From Singulisphaera acidiphila DSM 18658 (GTDB lineage Bacteria > Planctomycetota > Planctomycetia > Isosphaerales > Isosphaeraceae), in NCBI RefSeq assembly GCF_000242455.2, contig NC_019892.1, forward strand, positions 5,022,001-5,086,000: a DNA stretch of 64,000 bases, given 5' to 3'. The position numbers and the translations under genes were made by a program. Within the stretch, counting starts at the first letter, position 1, and every line of letters starts with the position of its first letter. This document shows positions 60,261 through 64,000 of the stretch, one piece after another. The notes under the pieces were generated by a model, which was not told where the DNA came from, ran no database searches, and saw nothing but the letters and a program-made list of their open reading frames with translations.

Positions 60261-60640
60261 AGCAAGTCGCTGCATTTCCAGGACCGAGAAGAGCGTCTCA
60301 GCCATCCAAGACCGGCTCCTGATTCTTTTGATATTCAGAAATGCGATTGTGTATTGATGTGTGGTGTTGAGTTGCAGTAATGAGAGAATGGAGATTCGGT
60401 GATAAAACGTAAGTATATTACGAACTGCGAATGCAGTGATTCTGCAGGTGCGGTTCTGCGCAGGGCGACGCCCGCAAGGGCGTTCCCTAACCGCGACCTA
60501 TGGCACACTCGAACAGGATGGCAAACGTGAGAAGACACGGAGCCATGCGGACGGCTTGAGGTCTCGTGGAAATGTCACATCGGAGGCCGAGGGCAAGGCT
60601 TTCGGAGTCAAGCCTCACAGCGGTGCCTCTCGGAGGGCGA
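60261..60640. other. Spacer without a supported gene
   Basis: About 380 bases. AT-rich up to about 60430, then GC-rich. A short imperfect inverted repeat GGGCGACGCCC / GGGCGT occurs near 60462-60484. No gene or clear regulatory site was found. Confidence 0.35.
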
Positions 60641-61198
60641 TCACATCAGGCTGGGGGCGAGCCAAGACAACGGGTCCGCTCCCACGATGAAGAGTGCAAT
60701 GACCCACAACAAGACGACCCAGACCGCGAAGGCCGGCTTGATCGGCAACTTGATCCAGGACGTGTTCAAGGACCTGTGGAACACCATGGCGATCGACGGC
60801 TAGCCAGATCGGAAAATGCCAGCAGGCCCACCCCACGCCGAGGACGAGACTCTCCACCAGGCGGCCCCATCGCCTTTCGAGATGCGGCAGGGCGTACCCT
60901 CGCCTGCCGAGCGGGCCGCCGAGTAGCAGGATGAAGAGGAAATTGGGGATGACGTCGGACAGGAAATCGACGGCTGTCCGCTGATCAGCGAGTTCGCACG
61001 GATTGCGGTCAGAAGGGGCAATGGAGGTAGGGCGAGAGCGACGTCGTACCAAGCAGGGTTGACTCGCCAGAGCACGAGCCGCGAGAAGAGCTCTCGATGC
61101 CCGGCGCGGCCGGTCCCGATGGCTGTCAAAAGGATTGCGGAGGCGAAAGGCCCGAATTGACCCAGGTTGAGCAAGTGTTCCTTCGAAAAAAGGGGCAA
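60641..61198 (-). pseudogene. Degraded CPBP-family intramembrane protease gene
   Basis: Three frames carry successive pieces: LLNLGQFGPFASAILLTAIG (N-terminal helix), then FLFILLLGGPLGRRGYALPH with SLVLGVGWACWHFPIWLA, then KLPIKPAFAVWVVLLWVIAL ending at the TGA at 60641-60643. These are the CPBP/Rce1-like helices, but the catalytic EExxxR has been lost: GPLG is followed directly by RRGYALP. Two or more frameshifts and this deletion show it is dead. Confidence 0.75.
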
Positions 61199-61222
61199 CC
61201 CCCAACCCCCTCAGAGGACGCC

Positions 61223-61654
61223 ATGACAATAACAATCCCGCACTCGACAGCAGGTAACGATCCGCGTTTTGAGTGGCGCGGGACGTTCACGAACAAGGAG
61301 ATCAATGCACTTCACTCTGAGTGTTTTGAGCACCCGTTGTCCGATGACGATTGGTGGACGCAGGTAAATGCCTTTAGTCTCGGATGGGTTTGCATGCGCG
61401 TGTCGGGAGATCTTGCTGGCTTTGTCAATGTGGCATGGGACGGTGGGGTTCATGCCTTCCTCCTCGACACGATGATCACCTCGGCTTTGAGGCGCTGCGG
61501 TTTCGCTACGTCACTTGTCGAAGAAGCCGTGAAGCATGCGAAAGCTTCAGGCTGTGAATGGCTCCACGTGGACTTCGATCCACATCTTCGTGACTTCTAT
61601 TTTGGCGCATGCAAGTTTCAGCCGACTGATGCGGGGCTGATCCGTCTTCGATAG
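61223..61654 (+). CDS. GNAT-family N-acetyltransferase
   Basis: 143 residues. AGAGGA precedes the ATG at 61223 by 4 bases. GNAT features: CMRVSGDLAGFVNVAWDGGV (strand 4), FLLDTMITSALRRCGFATSL (the acetyl-CoA loop, here RRCGFAT instead of RGxGxG/A), VEEAVKHAKASGCEWLHVDF and DPHLRDFYFGACKF (strand 5 and the F-Y-x-x-x-F end). The length is typical. The substrate is unknown. It is oriented away from the degraded protease gene. Confidence 0.85.
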   Translation: MTITIPHSTAGNDPRFEWRGTFTNKEINALHSECFEHPLSDDDWWTQVNAFSLGWVCMRVSGDLAGFVNVAWDGGVHAFLLDTMITSALRRCGFATSLVEEAVKHAKASGCEWLHVDFDPHLRDFYFGACKFQPTDAGLIRLR

Positions 61655-61705
61655 GCCGCGACTTTCCCAAAACGTTTTTCTGCTTTCCACCCCGTACAAT
61701 CATTG

Positions 61706-61845
61706 CGAAGAGCCTGTCTTGGAAGGTCAGGTTTCACCGGGAAATGGAGGATGTTTGGGGGCCCCAGGCCAAGGCATTCCCGCATGGGGCCCGAGTACGG
61801 AAATGCATGGCACCCGGAAGATCCGCAAAAACTCCGGTGGGATTC
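61706..61845. repeat. Dispersed repeat, copy 2
   Basis: Matches 21368-21545 over about 140 bases but lacks a ~35-base internal part that contains the left inverted arm. Shared blocks include TTTCACCGGGAAATGGAGGA and GGAAGATCCGCAAA. The spacer 61655-61980 holds no gene apart from this repeat. Confidence 0.7.
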
Positions 61846-61980
61846 GCTCTCGGGGACAGACTCTAACACGGTTGTCCAACCTTTCCCCATTGGGTACCCT
61901 GATTTCGGATTTCCGATACACGTACGATTTCGCTGGGAATAAGTTAAGTGTCGTCGAGACCTGGGGATTGGAGTTGCAAA

Positions 61981-62535
61981 ATGCAATTTAGTTTCGATCC
62001 AAATGATGTGTCGAAAATGACAAAAGCTTTTGCCAGCGACTTTTACCAGGCATGCGAGAGCTTCAATTTTCTGCCTTTCTTGACTCAAATTGTGGACAAT
62101 GCAACAAAGAACCCTGTTTCCTCATCCCTTAGGGAAAAGTATCAGCAGAAGTTCGTTACGTCGAACGATTTCGACGTCGATGTTCATCGCGAGCCACGAG
62201 GCTCCATGCCCCCCGAGCTTTCTCCAGTTGTACTCTCGTTGTGTTCTTGGCCGGAGTTGCAACAAGCCAAGGATTTGTTTGCGGCTTACAATGTGACCAT
62301 GGAGACAGGAACACACTGGATTAAAATCGTCTACCGAGACGATGCCGTGGTATATTGGTTTTTGTCGAACGTCGATAACTCAGTAACAATGAACATTAGG
62401 TCAATGAGAGTAAAGACTTCAGAAGCGATAGTCGAAACAAATGATGATGTAATTTTGGTTATTAGAACGTCTTTGGTTTGCTTTTTTGTTTTTGCCGGGA
62501 ATGAAGTTGCGTGGCATTCTGTGCTGCCGCATTAA
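61981..62535 (+). CDS. Hypothetical protein with AT-rich composition
   Basis: 184 residues from the ATG at 61981 with GGAG 10 bases upstream. Starts MQFSFDPNDVSKMTKAFASD; no signal peptide or domain was recognised. Near the end VILVIRTSLVCFFVFAGNEV forms a hydrophobic strand or helix. Base composition is clearly lower in GC than the neighbours, suggesting recent transfer. It is a single-gene unit between repeats. Confidence 0.6.
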   Translation: MQFSFDPNDVSKMTKAFASDFYQACESFNFLPFLTQIVDNATKNPVSSSLREKYQQKFVTSNDFDVDVHREPRGSMPPELSPVVLSLCSWPELQQAKDLFAAYNVTMETGTHWIKIVYRDDAVVYWFLSNVDNSVTMNIRSMRVKTSEAIVETNDDVILVIRTSLVCFFVFAGNEVAWHSVLPH

Positions 62536-62969
62536 TTTGGAAAATCGCTTCTCTTTAGTTGTTTTGCTCATTCGGGCTTAGCCGTCGTTGCCCGTTGTTG
62601 ATCCCAGGGCGATTGCGCCATAATGGGTGATCTGCGACACGATGAGCCATGGCGGTCTGTGATCTCCCTGGCGCAGGATCCGGCGAGCGTGCTGCCGATG
62701 TCGCTCGAGATTGACCTCTCGTGGCCAATGATTTCTCCGCTTTCATCGAAGTTCACTTTGCGAGCCTGACCGACCCACAAGGCGAGCCGTGGAGCGGTGC
62801 GCCGGTTGAGGACAGCGGCGAGGTAGTAGAACCACTGGCATGGGACGGGTCGCGGATGCGAGGATGTCATGGGGGGCAGCTCTGCTTGGGGTGTCAGGCT
62901 GGTGTGGTAACCGCCATCGTCCCGGTCGGGCCGGCCCCGTCTACTCAGCGCATGTCAGGTGTTCCACTC
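62536..62969. other. Spacer with a copy of a dispersed repeat
   Basis: About 430 bases. An open frame from 62721 runs into the next gene, but its first 80 residues have no ribosome site and include the ACCGCCATCGTCCCGG repeat (about 62875-62940), so that part is treated as non-coding. Confidence 0.4.
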
Positions 62970-63236
62970 ATGGCGATCTACGAGGAACTCTGTGGGATTC
63001 ACTGGCCAAACGAGTTCGTGGTCGAATTCGTCGACGGTACGCGGGAGCGTCTCCTTCGCGGCGACGGCGTCGGAGTCATACCGCCCGCCGACGACCCGGA
63101 GGGATACGGGGCCCTGTACGCCGACCTGCCGAAGAGACGCCCCTGCGACCGGGAGCAATGCGGCAGGCACGTCCGCTTCACCGAACTGCGAGCCATCTAC
63201 TCGCCCGACGGGCGATTGCTCTGGCCAGAGACTTGA
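62970..63236 (+). CDS. Small hypothetical protein
   Basis: 88 residues from the ATG at 62970 (ATG at 62952 is possible). Compact and charged, with IYEELCGIHWPNEFVVEFVD, RLLRGDGVGVIPPADDPEGY and two cysteines in RRPCDREQCGRH. The family was not recognised. The start is uncertain because the same frame stays open to 62721. Confidence 0.45.
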   Translation: MAIYEELCGIHWPNEFVVEFVDGTRERLLRGDGVGVIPPADDPEGYGALYADLPKRRPCDREQCGRHVRFTELRAIYSPDGRLLWPET

Positions 63237-63509
63237 CCCCGCCGGCGAGGCCCTCCGGTCAATGGCTTCCTTGCCTGGCTGCATGACCACCTGCTCTCAG
63301 CCCGGGGCCGCCGAGTTGCACAATTACCGGTCGAAATGCATGAAGTCCCGGAAAGTACAGATTAAGATGCGGTCGGCTCTGGCTGCCGGGATGCGGTTCG
63401 GCCCACGAAGATGCGGGTCGGCGCGTCGCTGTTGCCGAAGATCGAGTGAGGGGGAGACCAACCTACGGCGTCTGCTTTTGCCTCCCCACCTCCACTTGGA
63501 TCGCGTCGC

Positions 63510-63815
63510 CTACCCGCCGAAGCCGAAAATCAGTGCCAGCGCCACGAGGTTAATCGCGGGCAGCAGGCTGAGAGTGATCGCCGTGCGGTAACCCCCTCTT
63601 CGATAGGCGATCCAGGATGCTGGAACGGAAACGAGAACCATGAGCGGATAGGTAAGCAGCGTCACGAAGAGGATGATCGCTGCGGTGGAGATTCCCGTAT
63701 CGAATGCCATCGGCGACATCATCATGGCGAACGACGCAGGGATGGCCAGCAGCCCAAAGCAAACGGTGGCCAGAATCAGCGTGCCGAGGGCGATCTTGCG
63801 GGGATTTTTCATCAT
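63510..63815 (-). CDS. Small three-helix membrane protein
   Basis: 101 residues; AGGA 5 bases before the ATG pair. Helices near 8-30 (IALGTLILATVCFGLLAIPA), 42-66 (ISTAAIILFVTLLTYPLMVL) and 80-98 (LSLLPAINLVALALIFGF), with a positively charged loop (YRRGGYRT) between the last two, favouring a cytoplasmic position of that loop. The function is unknown. The spacer 63237-63509 on its downstream side shows no gene. Confidence 0.7.
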   Translation of the reverse strand: MMKNPRKIALGTLILATVCFGLLAIPASFAMMMSPMAFDTGISTAAIILFVTLLTYPLMVLVSVPASWIAYRRGGYRTAITLSLLPAINLVALALIFGFGG

Positions 63816-63905
63816 CGAAATCCTGAGAAGGCGGAGGGCCTTTTCTCTACCCTAGGCCATGTCGAGGGAGGAGCATCACCTACCCCACCGAATCCGATAG
63901 AGCAC

Positions 63906-64000
63906 ATGCCTCCGCAGTCTGTGCCCATCGGGCAATACCGCGTGGTCAAAATCCTCGTCTGCATTCCGCCTCATGCCGCTTCGCTTCGGCGAGACGAGCT
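63906..64000 (+). CDS. Possible start of a protein kinase gene, cut by the window end
   Basis: An ATG at 63906 opens PPQSVPIGQYRVVKILV, similar to the first kinase strand ('IGQYRIxxxLG') of planctomycete Ser/Thr kinases, but the following residues (CIPPHAASLRRDEL) do not continue the glycine loop. Either a frameshifted fragment or a chance match. A GGGAGGAG stretch lies upstream (about 63875) but 25 bases away. Confidence 0.3.
   Translation, partial: MPPQSVPIGQYRVVKILVCIPPHAASLRRDE

Noticed and set aside
62721..62969. N-terminal 83 residues of the 62970 gene
   Set aside because: The stretch contains a dispersed repeat seen in two other spacers and no ribosome site, so it is probably non-coding.

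Overview
The window looks like chromosome of a GC-rich planctomycete, most probably of the Isosphaeraceae. Evidence seen in the sequence: a DUF1559 prepilin-type protein with an FTLIELL N-terminus (27218-28309), three very long Ser/Thr protein kinases (two with TPR tails), ECF sigma factors of the planctomycete type paired with two of those kinases, several surface proteins opening with the planctomycete N-terminal motif (LExRxxPS-like), a PEP-CTERM protein (39570-40283), and short GC-rich intergenic palindromes of the 'AGCCCCGGAGGGGCGACCGT' type. No rRNA, tRNA or convincing CRISPR array was seen.

Layout. 0-2.9 kb: a secreted hypothetical and a macro-domain protein with poorly coding spacers. 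2.9-9.5 kb: a five-gene plus-strand cluster (GT-C glycosyltransferase, anchored hypothetical, eight-cysteine secreted peptide with a double-glycine leader, C39-like peptidase fusion, paralogue of its C-terminal half). This is the best candidate for an undescribed system. 9.9-11.4 kb: a two-gene unit, nucleosidase plus unknown partner. 12.0-15.0 kb: a tightly overlapping operon (deacetylase-like, methyltransferase, GT2-kinase fusion). 15.3-21.2 kb: a zinc-finger/kinase/TPR protein, a surface protein and an ECF sigma. 21.7-26.2 kb: a two-gene unit with a frameshifted PIN nuclease, an acyltransferase, a pRiA4b ORF-3 protein and a D12 adenine methylase. 26.4-36.4 kb: broken genes, a DUF1559 protein, surface proteins, a kinase-TPR protein and its ECF sigma.

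36.4-54.8 kb: cupin, NmrA-like reductase with a divergent TetR regulator and a clear operator, a PEP-CTERM protein, a cNMP-glutaredoxin-TrxB fusion with a UBP zinc finger, a beta-helix surface protein, a metallopeptidase, an ECF sigma with a membrane partner, and a Dps/di-haem peroxidase pair. Three separate DNA segments in this part occur twice in an interleaved order, with a recombinase remnant beside one copy. 55.2-59.4 kb: ECF sigma/kinase pair, then an IS4-family element flanked by long inverted repeats and by a 37-bp direct repeat of the kinase 3' end. 59.6-64.0 kb: small hypotheticals, a degraded CPBP protease, a GNAT protein, a membrane protein and a possible kinase start cut by the window edge.

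About a dozen gene remnants, many with single frameshifts, and several families of dispersed repeats show an accessory, rearranging part of the genome. All calls come from reading the sequence; no database search was run.
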